In this document: positions 15,413 to 23,155 of the stretch, in pieces
How the letters are laid out: each line of letters opens with the position of its first letter
Numbering within the stretch: the stretch's first letter is position 1
Origin: Rugosimonospora africana
GTDB lineage: Bacteria > Actinomycetota > Actinomycetes > Mycobacteriales > Micromonosporaceae
Assembly: GCF_016862975.1 (NCBI RefSeq)
Contig: NZ_BONZ01000030.1
Span: 62,001 to 126,000, forward strand
Direction: 5' to 3'
DNA: 64,000 bases
Position numbers and translations under genes: made by a program
Notes under the pieces: generated by a model
Told to the model about the DNA's origin: nothing
The model's input: only the letters and a program-made list of their open reading frames with translations
Database searches by the model: none

Positions 15413-17383
15413 TCACCGGTGATTCGAACGGCTGATCGGCACCAGCGTCGGCGGTTGCTCGGCCGGAGCGAAACGCCAGGCCCACACGTCGCCGCCGGGC
15501 AACTCGATTGTCACCTCGTCGGCCACGACGGACAGGACAACGGGTGGTTCCGCGTCCGCGTCCAGTGGCTCGCCGCTGAGCACGAGGCAGGACGCGTAGA
15601 GCCGATCGTCGCCGGGATGCTGCGCGAGCAGGTAGGGGACGGCCGATGCCCCTCCCAGAGCGTCGACTTCCTCCTGAAGGTCGACGTCTGAAGTGCGGTA
15701 GCCGTGCAAACCGGCCACCGCCGTGCAGCGACCGGCCCGGTCCGAGGCGCTGGTCCAGCGCTTTCCGCGGTGTACCGTCGCGGTGCCGGTGCCGCTGAGG
15801 TTGTATCCGGAGTCGCGCACGAGCCAGCCGCGTGGCGCTCGGACCGCGTGCAGCCGCACCTCGTACCGGCCGAACGCGAGCGCGTGTGACTCGATCCGCA
15901 CGCCGGGTGCGGGGGAGTGCCATGATGCGGCGTGCCCGACCCCGTCGGTGACCTGTGCGCCGAGCGGCTGGATACGTCCCCAGCCGGTCTGCGTCCCGTC
16001 CGGGTCGGTCACCGTGATGCTCGCGTCGGCGACCGGGCCGGTCGGGACGCTCCGCGGCGCGGTCACGGTGGTGAAGCACAGCCGCGCGTAGTGCGGGTTG
16101 TCGGTGGTCGACCCACGGGCCACGCCGTCCGAACCGTGGTTGTGCACCCGCACGATGCCATCCGCGTGGGTCGCCTGGACGAGCCAGTTCGGCCCCGGAA
16201 GCGCGTGCAGGACGTCGCGGCGTTCGACGGGCAGCGGCTGCTCCTCCTCGACCCACACCGGGTGCGACGGCGGCAGCAGTAGTCCGAGGAATCCCTTCGA
16301 CGCCCAGTACGGGGACGCCGGCCCGGAGTAGGGCTGGATCGTGCCCCGGAACGGACGCAGCCAGCCCAGGCGCAGCAGCCCGGCGTCGTCGGGAGCACCG
16401 CGATCGGTGAAGTAGCGCAGGATGCCGCTGGCGGCGCGCCTGGTGAGCCCGGGTGCCAGCGGCGTGGCGTCGAACAGGGCCCCGGTCCACAGCGAAGCGG
16501 CGGTCGCCAGGCGGTAGGTCAGCGACCTGCCCTGGTGCAGCGGGGCGCCGTCGCCGCCGATGAGCTGGACGTAGTCGGCGAGGAACGCGCGCAGCCGGGC
16601 CCGGTACCGTTCGCGCAGCTCCGCGGCGAGTGCCGACCGCGGCCCGGAGGCGGCGAGGTCGGTCCACAGCAGCGGGTACAGGTGAAGCGCCCAACCGTTG
16701 TAGTGGTCGACGCGGCGTCCCTCGCCGTCCGTGTACCACCCGTCATCGAGCTGCCACCGGGCGATCGCGTGCAGCCCATCGACGATCTCGTCGTGCCGGT
16801 GCGGTCCGCCGACGATGGCGAGGAATTCTTCGACGACCGTCCGGAACAGCACCCAGTTGCTGCGTGGGGTCTGGCGTCCGACGATGCCGCCGAGCCACTG
16901 GACGATATGGTCGTGGGCCGCGGCCGGCAGGTTGTCCCACAGCCACGGCCGGGTTAGCTGCAGTGCGATGGCGATCGACGCGGATTCCACGATCTGCTGG
17001 CAGCCGTCGGCGTCGATGCGCGGCCAGGCGTCGGCGTGCCGCTGGTCGGCACCGGCGGCGAGCCCGCGGGCGTACCGGTCGAGCAGCGGCCCGGCGATCG
17101 CCGGATCGCCCTGAGCGCCCGCGATTCGCAGCGCGGCGAGCAGGAATGTGCGGGCGAACCCTTCGAGCGCGTCGCTGTCCGGCCCGGCCCAGGATGGTGC
17201 CCCGGGCAACGAGATGCGCGCGAACGACGCACTGGCGTACGGGCGCACCGCGTCGAGCAGGTTGTCCGCGGACGTTTCCCAGTCGGCCCGGACGAGACCG
17301 GTGTGCGGCGACACGCTGCCCGAGGGCTCCGGCGGGTCCGGGCACCCGGGGCGGGATGAGCCGCGCGGCACGCTGTCCGACAT
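15413..17383 (-). CDS. DUF2264 protein, pectin/glycan utilisation
   Basis: 656 aa, full length for DUF2264 (PF10022) proteins. The N-terminal alpha/alpha-barrel-like half contains SNWVLFRTVVEEFLA, DDGWYTDGEGRRVDHYNGWA and SPYWASKGFLGLLLP; the C-terminal half is beta-rich. No signal peptide, so cytoplasmic. The family has no settled activity but occurs in plant-polysaccharide loci and resembles unsaturated-glycuronyl hydrolases in fold. ATG at 17383 is chosen; GTG at 17392 is possible. It is divergent from the regulator at 17461 with a shared operator. Confidence 0.78.
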   Translation of the reverse strand: MSDSVPRGSSRPGCPDPPEPSGSVSPHTGLVRADWETSADNLLDAVRPYASASFARISLPGAPSWAGPDSDALEGFARTFLLAALRIAGAQGDPAIAGPLLDRYARGLAAGADQRHADAWPRIDADGCQQIVESASIAIALQLTRPWLWDNLPAAAHDHIVQWLGGIVGRQTPRSNWVLFRTVVEEFLAIVGGPHRHDEIVDGLHAIARWQLDDGWYTDGEGRRVDHYNGWALHLYPLLWTDLAASGPRSALAAELRERYRARLRAFLADYVQLIGGDGAPLHQGRSLTYRLATAASLWTGALFDATPLAPGLTRRAASGILRYFTDRGAPDDAGLLRLGWLRPFRGTIQPYSGPASPYWASKGFLGLLLPPSHPVWVEEEQPLPVERRDVLHALPGPNWLVQATHADGIVRVHNHGSDGVARGSTTDNPHYARLCFTTVTAPRSVPTGPVADASITVTDPDGTQTGWGRIQPLGAQVTDGVGHAASWHSPAPGVRIESHALAFGRYEVRLHAVRAPRGWLVRDSGYNLSGTGTATVHRGKRWTSASDRAGRCTAVAGLHGYRTSDVDLQEEVDALGGASAVPYLLAQHPGDDRLYASCLVLSGEPLDADAEPPVVLSVVADEVTIELPGGDVWAWRFAPAEQPPTLVPISRSNHR

Positions 17384-17422
17384 GGCCCACACCGTACGGC
17401 ACGACAGCGCGCGACTGACGAG

Positions 17423-17440
17423 CGTTTGACCGAACGATCG
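17423..17440. promoter_or_regulatory. Pectin-locus operator 1 (divergent region)
   Basis: CGTTTGACCGAACGATCG. Matches the reverse complement of the 18618-18635 site at 14 of 18 positions. Lies 20 bp before the GTG of the regulator. Confidence 0.6.
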
Positions 17441-17460
17441 CGGTTGGGCACCATGCGAGT

Positions 17461-18642
17461 GTGCGGGTGCCCATACCGGAACGGCAGGAACACATTCTCG
17501 TGATGCTGAGGCAGCGCGGGCGCATCCGCGTCGCCGACCTGGCGCGGGAGCTGGGCATCTCGCCGATCACCGCCCGGCGCGACGTGGAGACCCTGGCCAA
17601 GCAGGGCGCTCTGCGCCGCACCCACGGCGTGGCGATCGCCATCGACGCACCGGCGACGGCCGGTCATCCGCAGCATCCGGCCGGCAGGGTGCACCTCTCC
17701 CTGCGGCAACCCTCCCCGGCGGTGACCGCGCCGGTGATCGGGATGGTCGTGCCGAATGCCACGTACTACTACGCCGACGTCATCCGTGGCGCGCGCGCCG
17801 CCGTCGCGGAGGCCAATGGTCGACTGGTCATCGGCATCACGAACTACGACCTGGACGCCGAACGCGAGCAGATCCGGCAGATGCAGGCGCGGGGTGTCCA
17901 CGCCCTGCTGCTGACCCCGGCCTGGCCGACCGGGACCTCGCCGGACGAGGAGGCCGAACGGGCCGCACGGTTGGGCGTGCCGACGGTGCTGGTGGAGCGC
18001 CGCGGCAAGCTCGGGTTCCCGGTCGGTGAGCTGGATCGTGCGTGCTCGGCCCACGCCGACGGCGGCTGCCTCGCCGTGCGGCACCTGGCAGACCTCGGCC
18101 GGCGCAGGATCGGGCTGATCGCCCGCGGCTCGCCCACAGCCGCCCAGTTGGAGTTCGGCTACCACGCCGCACTCGATCACCTGCGGTTCCCGCGCTCCTC
18201 GCGGGTGGTGCGGACCACGCCACCGCGCCCGGACCCCGCCCAGGTCGAGGCGACGCTGGCCGCGGTCGTCGCGCAGGCCCGGCGCGGCAGGATCGACGCC
18301 GCGCTGGTGCACACCGATCAGGACGCGATGCAGTTCGTCCAACAGTTGCAGCGCCAGGGACTGCGGGTCCCCGACGACATCGCGGTCGTCGCGTACGACG
18401 ACGACCTCGCCGGGCTGGCCGACCCGCCGCTCACCGCGGTGGCGCCGCCGAAGTTCGCGATCGGTCAGGCGTCGGTGCGGCTGGCCATCGGCAGGCTCGG
18501 CGAGCGGCACCGGGCGGTACCGGGGCTGCCGAGCGCGCCGCGTCATCACCTGGAGTTGCTGCCCGAGCTGCGGATACGCGAGTCGTGCGGTGCGCCGGCC
18601 GTGGCGCGATCGGATTATGATCGAACGATCAAACGACCTTGA
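17461..18642 (+). CDS. Regulator with DeoR-type HTH fused to LacI-type sugar sensor
   Basis: 393 aa. Residues 1-60 are a DeoR winged helix (RQEHILVMLRQRGRIRVADL, ARELGISPITARRDVETL), whereas ~90-375 are a LacI/GalR periplasmic-binding-type sensor (IGMVVPN, YYADVIRGARAAV, GVHALLLTP, VAYDDDLAGLADPPLTAVAPP). Domain swap of this kind is found in actinobacteria as DeoR/LacI chimeras. Starts with GTG 17461. Likely senses a pectin-derived sugar and binds the 18-bp sites at 17423, 18618 and 28568. The second site lies inside the end of its own gene. Confidence 0.88.
   Translation: MRVPIPERQEHILVMLRQRGRIRVADLARELGISPITARRDVETLAKQGALRRTHGVAIAIDAPATAGHPQHPAGRVHLSLRQPSPAVTAPVIGMVVPNATYYYADVIRGARAAVAEANGRLVIGITNYDLDAEREQIRQMQARGVHALLLTPAWPTGTSPDEEAERAARLGVPTVLVERRGKLGFPVGELDRACSAHADGGCLAVRHLADLGRRRIGLIARGSPTAAQLEFGYHAALDHLRFPRSSRVVRTTPPRPDPAQVEATLAAVVAQARRGRIDAALVHTDQDAMQFVQQLQRQGLRVPDDIAVVAYDDDLAGLADPPLTAVAPPKFAIGQASVRLAIGRLGERHRAVPGLPSAPRHHLELLPELRIRESCGAPAVARSDYDRTIKRP
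18618..18635. promoter_or_regulatory. Pectin-locus operator 2 (before the sugar ABC transporter)
   Basis: TGATCGAACGATCAAACG, overlapping the last codons of the regulator gene and 113 bp before the transporter start. Confidence 0.6.
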
Positions 18643-18747
18643 CCGGGTCGCGACATCGGTCGCAGGATGCCTAGCACTTGCTCGCCGGCCGGGTAACGGA
18701 TCGTCGGGTTGGAGAGCTCCCCGTCCCCCCTCAAGGAGTTCATCGAG

Positions 18748-20100
18748 ATGAACCTGTCCATTGAGCGCAGCACGAGACGTACAACGCGGGGGCGCGCAGG
18801 TGTTGCGGCATCGATCGCGCTGCTCGCGGTATCCCTGGTCGCCGCATGCTCGGGTGCGGCCGACAGCGGCGGCTCGTCCTCCTCGGCGGTGGATCCGGCC
18901 AAGACCTACAACCTCACCTACTGGTCGTGGACCAAGGGCAGCGCCGAGGCCGTCGAGGCGTTCAACAAGGCGCATCCCCACATCCACGTGACCTTCCAGC
19001 AGACGCCCAGCGGCTCCAAGGGCGGCTACGCGAAGGTCTCCGACGCGTTCAAGGCCGGCAACGGACCCGACGTGTTCAACGCCGAGTACGTCGCCCTGCC
19101 CAGCTTCGTCGCGGCCGGTCAGGTGGCCGACCTCACCAGCTACCTCACCCCGCAGGCCACCTCCGGCTACCTGCCGCAGGCGATGCAGATGGTCACCCTG
19201 GGCGGACGGAAGTGGGGCGTGCCCAGCGACATCGGCGCACAGGTGCTCTACTACCGCAAGGATCTGTTCGCCCAGTACGGCCTCACGGTGCCCACGACCT
19301 GGCAGCAGTTCCAGGACGACGCCCAGAAGCTGACCGCGCGGAAACCGGGGCTGTATCTGGCGAACTACACGGTCGACGACCCGTTGGTGCTCGAAGCGCT
19401 CGCGTCGGCGGCCGGCGCCAACTGGTTCAGCACCGCCGGAGACTCCTGGACCCTGAACTTCACCGACCAGGCGACGACCCAGGTGGCGAACTTCTGGCAG
19501 GGCCTCGCGGACAAGAAGCTGCTCGCACCGGTGTTCAGCAATACCACCGGATACACCGCCGACGTGGCGGCCGGGCACATCCTGTCGCTGGTCTCGGTGA
19601 ACTGGAACGCCTCCTACAACATGACCAACTACCCGAGCCTGGCGGGCAAGTGGGGGGTGAGCCTGCTGCCGAGCTTCGACGGCCAGCCGACCAGCGGCGT
19701 GCTGGGCGGATCGACCTACGCGGTCTCGAAGTCCTCGAAGAACACCGCCGCGGCCGCCGAATTCGCGCTGTGGATGACCAGCAACGCCGACGCCATCAAG
19801 GCGCGGACGAGCGGCGGATCCAGCGCCTACTACGCCAACCGGACCGCCCTGCAGGTGGCCCGCGACGGCTTCGACACCGGCTACTACGGCACTGACATCT
19901 ACGACACCTTCGACACCGCCGAGCACGCACTCAAGCCGTGGACCTTCGGACCCACGATGACGGCCACCAACCAGGTGTTGACGACCAAGCTCAAGGGGCT
20001 GTCGGGTGGCACGACGGTCGCCGACGCGATCGCGGCGGGAGCAGCCGACGCCAAACAGGAGATGTCCACGCTCGGGCTGAACGTGCGGGTCCAGGGCTGA
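18748..20100 (+). CDS. Sugar ABC transporter substrate-binding lipoprotein
   Basis: 450 aa family-1 extracellular solute-binding protein. The signal ends in LVAACSGA with lipid-anchored Cys34. Typical features are LTYWSWTKGSAEAVEAFNKAHP, a DVFNAEYVALPSF motif and GVLGGSTYAVSKSSKN. ATG 18748 is chosen because AAGGAG lies at 18734-18739 and the lipobox spacing is normal. First gene of a transporter operon; expected ligand is an oligosaccharide released from rhamnogalacturonan or galactan. Confidence 0.9.
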   Translation: MNLSIERSTRRTTRGRAGVAASIALLAVSLVAACSGAADSGGSSSSAVDPAKTYNLTYWSWTKGSAEAVEAFNKAHPHIHVTFQQTPSGSKGGYAKVSDAFKAGNGPDVFNAEYVALPSFVAAGQVADLTSYLTPQATSGYLPQAMQMVTLGGRKWGVPSDIGAQVLYYRKDLFAQYGLTVPTTWQQFQDDAQKLTARKPGLYLANYTVDDPLVLEALASAAGANWFSTAGDSWTLNFTDQATTQVANFWQGLADKKLLAPVFSNTTGYTADVAAGHILSLVSVNWNASYNMTNYPSLAGKWGVSLLPSFDGQPTSGVLGGSTYAVSKSSKNTAAAAEFALWMTSNADAIKARTSGGSSAYYANRTALQVARDGFDTGYYGTDIYDTFDTAEHALKPWTFGPTMTATNQVLTTKLKGLSGGTTVADAIAAGAADAKQEMSTLGLNVRVQG

Positions 20101-20107
20101 GTCGACG

Positions 20108-21061
20108 ATGCTGAGCAAGAGCCGCGGTGCGGTGCCGCGTCGCGGTACCCGCACCGGACCGGTCGCCGGGCGGAACCGGCGGGGCACGGGTGCCGCGCTG
20201 GTGCTGATGGCGCCGTTCTTCGTCCTGTTCGCGCTCGCCACGCTGGCCCCGATCGGGTACGCCATCTATCTGAGCCTGTTCGCGCAGCGCGCCAGTGGTC
20301 TGGGTTTCGGTGGTACGCGTACGGTGTGGGTCGGCCTCGACAACTACGTGCGCGTGCTCACCGACGGCGGCTACACGTCGAGCTACCTGCACATCGCGGT
20401 GTACGCGTTGGTCGCCGTACCCCTCGTGCTGGGGCTGAGCGTGGCGGTGGCGCTGCTGCTGGACAGCGCGTACGCCTTCGGGCGCCGCGCCGCCCAACTG
20501 GGCCTGTTCGTGCCGCACCTGGTTCCCGGCGTGATCGCCGCGTTGCTGTGGGCCTACCTGTACACGCCTCAGGTCAGTCCCGTGGTCTCGGCGCTGAACC
20601 GGCTCAGTGTCCACGTCAATCTGCTCGGCCACACCTTCAGCTACCCGACGCTGGTCAACGTCGTGCTCTGGGAGAGCCTGGGATACAACATCGTGATCTA
20701 CTACGCGAGCCTGCAGGCGATTCCCCGGGAGATGACCGAGGCGGCGGTCGTCGACGGTTCGGGGGAGTGGCGCACGGCCTGGCACATCAAGCTGCCGCTC
20801 ATCCGCTCGGCCGTGGCTCTGACCGCCATCTTCTCAGCCATCGGCGCGATGCAGCTGTTTGCCGAGCCGCTGCTGCTGTCCGACGCCGGAGCGGTCGGCA
20901 TCACACCGACCTGGACGCCCAACCTGTACGCGTACTCCGCCGCATTCACCCGGAGCAACAACTACGGCGTGGCGGCCGCGGCGGCACTGCTGCTGGCCGC
21001 GTTCGCCGCCGTCCTGTCGTTCCTCGTCAGCCGATGGGCGAAGCCATGGCAACAGACCTGA
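20108..21061 (+). CDS. Sugar ABC transporter permease (MalF/LacF type)
   Basis: 317 aa with about six membrane segments; the first starts at LVLMAPFFVLFALATLAPIG after a basic N-terminus. The docking loop EMTEAAVVDGSGEWRTAWHI is typical of MalF-type permeases. Seven bases separate it from the binding-protein gene, and its end overlaps the second permease. Confidence 0.92.
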   Translation: MLSKSRGAVPRRGTRTGPVAGRNRRGTGAALVLMAPFFVLFALATLAPIGYAIYLSLFAQRASGLGFGGTRTVWVGLDNYVRVLTDGGYTSSYLHIAVYALVAVPLVLGLSVAVALLLDSAYAFGRRAAQLGLFVPHLVPGVIAALLWAYLYTPQVSPVVSALNRLSVHVNLLGHTFSYPTLVNVVLWESLGYNIVIYYASLQAIPREMTEAAVVDGSGEWRTAWHIKLPLIRSAVALTAIFSAIGAMQLFAEPLLLSDAGAVGITPTWTPNLYAYSAAFTRSNNYGVAAAAALLLAAFAAVLSFLVSRWAKPWQQT

Positions 21062-21975
21062 ACGCGATCGTGGCCGCGGCACCGGCCGCGACGGCGGCTC
21101 CCTCGACCCATACCGCCGGACCCGGCCGGCGCCATCGCCGGTGGTCGCCCTCGTCGATGACGGTGAACCTGCTGCTGCTGATCACCGCGTGCTACACGTT
21201 CTTCCCGCTCGTGTGGACCGTCTTCGCCGCACTGAAGTCCGCCGGTGCGGTGCAGACCGGCGACGTCCTGAGCCTTCGCCACTTCAACGTCGTCGCCAAC
21301 GTCCGACTACTGTGGACTTTCCAGGGCGGGGTCTACGAGCGGTGGTTTCTCAACTCGATCCTCTACGCCGGCGTGGGCGCCGGGCTCGGCGCACTGATCT
21401 GTGTCGCCGCCGGGTATGCCTTCGACAAGTACGACTTCCGGGGTAAGGACCAGCTCTTCGGCCTCGTGCTGCTGGGCGTCCTGGTGCCCGCCGCGGCCAC
21501 GACGCTGCCGTTGTACCTGCTGGCATCGAAGGTCGGCCTGGTCAACACCTACTGGGCGGTGCTGATCCCGTCGCTGGTCAACCCGTTCGGGGTGTATCTC
21601 GCGCGGGTGTTCTCCGCCGGATACGTACCGAACGAGGTGCTGGAAGCCGCGCGTGCCGACGGCGCCGGGGAACTGCGCATGTTCCTGCGCCTGTCGCTGC
21701 CGATGCTCCGCTCCGGCTACACCACCATCCTGCTCTTCCACTTCTCGACGATCTGGAACGGCTTCTTTCTCGCCCTCGTCATGCTCACCGACCAGCGCCT
21801 GTTTCCGGTCAGCCTCGGCATCTACGAGCTGAATTCGTCGCTGAGCTCGGAGGGGCCCGCGCTGCTGCCGGTCGTCATGCTCGGGTCGCTGATCTCCATC
21901 CTTCCGCTTCTGGTCATCTTCATCAGCCTGCAGCGGTTCTGGAAGGCGGGGCTGACCGCGGGGAGCGTGAAATGA
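21046..21975 (+). CDS. Sugar ABC transporter permease (MalG/LacG type)
   Basis: 309 aa, six membrane segments, EAA loop EVLEAARADGAGELRMFLRL. ATG 21046 overlaps the first permease by 16 bp; an in-frame ATG at 21034 is also possible. No ATPase gene is present in the locus; as is usual for this class, a shared MsiK-like ATPase elsewhere would serve it. Confidence 0.92.
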   Translation: MATDLNAIVAAAPAATAAPSTHTAGPGRRHRRWSPSSMTVNLLLLITACYTFFPLVWTVFAALKSAGAVQTGDVLSLRHFNVVANVRLLWTFQGGVYERWFLNSILYAGVGAGLGALICVAAGYAFDKYDFRGKDQLFGLVLLGVLVPAAATTLPLYLLASKVGLVNTYWAVLIPSLVNPFGVYLARVFSAGYVPNEVLEAARADGAGELRMFLRLSLPMLRSGYTTILLFHFSTIWNGFFLALVMLTDQRLFPVSLGIYELNSSLSSEGPALLPVVMLGSLISILPLLVIFISLQRFWKAGLTAGSVK

Positions 21976-23027
21976 CCACGGGCACCAGGGAATCAGCGGA
22001 CGACGCCGCGCGCGACGCGGAACCGTCCCGGCGACCCGCGACCGTCCTGGCCATGGCGCCGGAGTTCGTTCCCGCGCTGTTCGACACCGAGGCCCGGAAG
22101 CGGCTGCGTACGTTCGCGTCCATCGACCCGGACACGGTCGTCCACGGACCCATCCACGCCGAGGCCGGGCTGGCCGAGACGGAGGTTCTGCTCACCTGCT
22201 GGGGGGCACCACGGCTGGACGGGGCCACGCTCGCCGCACTGCCGCGGTTGAGGGCCGTCATCCACGCCGCCGGATCGGTCAAGGGCATCGTGACGGATGC
22301 CTGCCGCGCCGCGGGCATCCAGGTGTCGTCAGCCGCGGCCATGAACGCGGTACCGGTCGCCGAGCACACCGTGGCGATGATTCTCCTGTCGAACAAGCGC
22401 ACCCTGTGGCTGGCGCGCCGCTACAGTGAACTGCGCGGCGCCTGGCACGCCTCGGAAATCCCGCACGACATCGGCAACTACGGCACCACGGTCGGCATCG
22501 TCGGCGCGTCCTGGATCGGCAGGCGGGTCATCGAACTGCTGCGACCGTATGACCTGCACGTCCTGCTGGCCGACCCGTACCTGCAGGCCGACCAGGCCCG
22601 GCGGCTGGGCGTCGAACTGGTCGACCTCGACGAACTGTGCCGCAGGTCGCACATCGTCAGCCTCCACGCCCCCGCGCTGCCCAGCACCCGGCACCTGCTG
22701 GACGCATCGCGTCTGGCCGCCATGGGCACCGGCACCACGGTGATCAACACAGCGCGGGGAACGCTCATCGACACCGCGGCGCTCACCCGCGAGGTGGCTT
22801 CAGGCCGCCTCTACGCGGTACTCGACCACACCGATCCCAGGATCCTCCCCGACGACTCGCCGCTGTACGACTCGCCGAACGTCCTGCTGACCCCGCACAT
22901 CGCCGGATCGCACGGCAACGAACTACGCCGACTGGGCCGATCCGCGGTCGACGAGCTGATCCGGTACGCCACCGGTGAGCCGTTCGCGTACCCGGTGCGC
23001 TACGCCGATCTCGAACGCTCGGCCTGA
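21972..23027 (+). CDS. D-isomer-specific 2-hydroxyacid dehydrogenase
   Basis: 351 aa cytoplasmic oxidoreductase. NAD-binding GIVGASWIGRRVIELL (a variant of GxGxxG), VINTARGTLID with the catalytic Arg region, and LLTPHIAGSHG with the catalytic His are present; the Glu/Asp of the relay lies in DHTDPRILPDDSPL. ATGA overlap with the permease gene. In the pectin setting it could reduce or oxidise an acid derived from galacturonate or rhamnose; the substrate is not readable. Confidence 0.85.
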   Translation: MTTGTRESADDAARDAEPSRRPATVLAMAPEFVPALFDTEARKRLRTFASIDPDTVVHGPIHAEAGLAETEVLLTCWGAPRLDGATLAALPRLRAVIHAAGSVKGIVTDACRAAGIQVSSAAAMNAVPVAEHTVAMILLSNKRTLWLARRYSELRGAWHASEIPHDIGNYGTTVGIVGASWIGRRVIELLRPYDLHVLLADPYLQADQARRLGVELVDLDELCRRSHIVSLHAPALPSTRHLLDASRLAAMGTGTTVINTARGTLIDTAALTREVASGRLYAVLDHTDPRILPDDSPLYDSPNVLLTPHIAGSHGNELRRLGRSAVDELIRYATGEPFAYPVRYADLERSA

Positions 23028-23060
23028 CCGCGACGCCTGACCACGACGCCTGACCACGAC
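23022..23060 (+). repeat. 13-bp tandem repeat, three units, over a stop codon
   Basis: GCCTGACCGCGAC, GCCTGACCACGAC, GCCTGACCACGAC. The first unit contains the stop of the dehydrogenase. Confidence 0.85.
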
Positions 23061-23125
23061 GGCACCTGTCCACGTTCCCTCACCCACGGCAACACCTGTC
23101 TGGCCTGAGAATCATCTCGGGCACC

Positions 23126-23139
23126 GGAAAGCGTTTACC
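23126..23139 (+). promoter_or_regulatory. Possible LacI-type half-palindrome before the PL26-like gene
   Basis: GGAAAGCGTTTACC is an imperfect dyad with the AAAGCGTTT look of LacI/GalR operators, 17 bp before the start codon. Confidence 0.3.
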
Positions 23140-23155
23140 AGTGGAGGAGAACCGC

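Noticed and set aside
16954-20265. Very long minus-strand open frame (over 1100 codons) opposite the pectin regulator and transporter genes
   Set aside because: Composition is Arg/Gly/Pro-rich without family motifs and it lies antisense to well-supported genes; a GC-driven shadow frame.
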